Positions 63,943-64,000 of a stretch of DNA of 64,000 nt are shown piece after piece. The translations under genes were made by a program, and so were the position numbers. The stretch comes from Palsa-513 sp036510225 (GTDB lineage: Bacteria; Actinomycetota; Thermoleophilia; Solirubrobacterales; Solirubrobacteraceae), in assembly GCA_036510225.1 (NCBI GenBank), contig DATCEH010000125.1:182056-246055 (forward strand), written 5' to 3'. The notes below the pieces were generated by a model that had not been told where the DNA came from, did no database searches, and saw only the letters and a program-made list of their open reading frames with translations. Position 1 is the first letter of the stretch, and each line of letters opens with the position of its first letter.

Positions 63943-64000
63943 ATGAATCCCACGCTTGGTCTCGTCCGGACGCCGGCTCAGGCTGCCGCCGTTGCGGCCG
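63943..64000 (+). CDS. Possible start of a divergent gene, cut by the window edge
   Basis: An ATG at 63943 preceded by GAGAAAGGG opens a frame (MNPTLGLVRTPAQAAAVAA) that is still open at the window end, 19 codons later. It would be divergent from the amidohydrolase operon, often the position of a transporter or partner enzyme. There is too little sequence to identify it. Confidence 0.35.
   Translation, partial: MNPTLGLVRTPAQAAAVAA

Overview
The window is a GC-rich chromosomal segment that looks like a high-GC actinobacterium, most likely Thermoleophilia (Solirubrobacterales-type). This rests on gene order and protein families, not on an rRNA marker: dnaN-recF-dciA-gyrB-gyrA at the left end, and an actinobacterial FHA / PP2C / PBP / PASTA-kinase signalling operon in the middle. 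GTG and TTG starts and 4-base stop/start overlaps are common. No tRNA, rRNA, CRISPR array, prophage or insertion sequence was recognised. The only clear mobile element is an intein.

Layout. (1) 0.2-10.5 kb is the replication block: sliding clamp, RecF, a DciA-like protein, an oppositely oriented methyltransferase, gyrase B interrupted by a 570-residue homing intein, and gyrase A. (2) 10.6-23.8 kb is a first surface-polysaccharide locus: four glycosyltransferases, a secreted glycoside hydrolase, a Wzy-like polymerase, a Wzx-like flippase, a 1009-residue fusion of a WecA-type initiating transferase with a second Wzy-like domain and TPRs, and a nucleotide-sugar epimerase. (3) 23.8-28.2 kb holds a structured RNA-like region with a 14-codon mini-ORF behind a maximal Shine-Dalgarno, a VOC protein, an HNH nuclease, prephenate dehydratase, a DUF4446 protein and a membrane-anchored protein.

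(4) 28.3-38.6 kb is the Ser/Thr phosphorylation and cell-wall region: a polytopic kinase, FhaA, FhaB, PstP, PbpA, PknB with four PASTA repeats, D-Ala-D-Ala ligase, and a convergent kinase with a discoidin-like outer domain. No RodA/FtsW gene lies in the operon. (5) 38.8-54.2 kb is a second polysaccharide locus: UppP, a DedA protein, a DUF354 protein, a CapD/FlaA1-type dehydratase, a LytR_C protein, a ComA-family phosphosulfolactate synthase, Wzy, Wzx, three glycosyltransferases, an initiating sugar transferase and an ATP-grasp enzyme. (6) 54.3-60.8 kb is mixed: a zinc-ribbon/discoidin-like membrane protein, an Ig-repeat secreted protein, a zinc alcohol dehydrogenase, an orphan DNA methyltransferase, an aspartyl/asparaginyl hydroxylase and an unknown Cys-motif protein. 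(7) 61-63.7 kb is a tightly overlapping amidohydrolase operon (AtzG-AtzE-AtzH-like plus a GntR regulator) with GTATAC palindromes in front of it.

The most unusual items are the WecA-Wzy-TPR fusion, the intein with an extra helix-turn-helix-like module, ComA inside a polysaccharide operon, the mini-ORF/structured RNA at 23.9 kb, and the kinase and zinc-ribbon proteins that share a discoidin-like outer domain.
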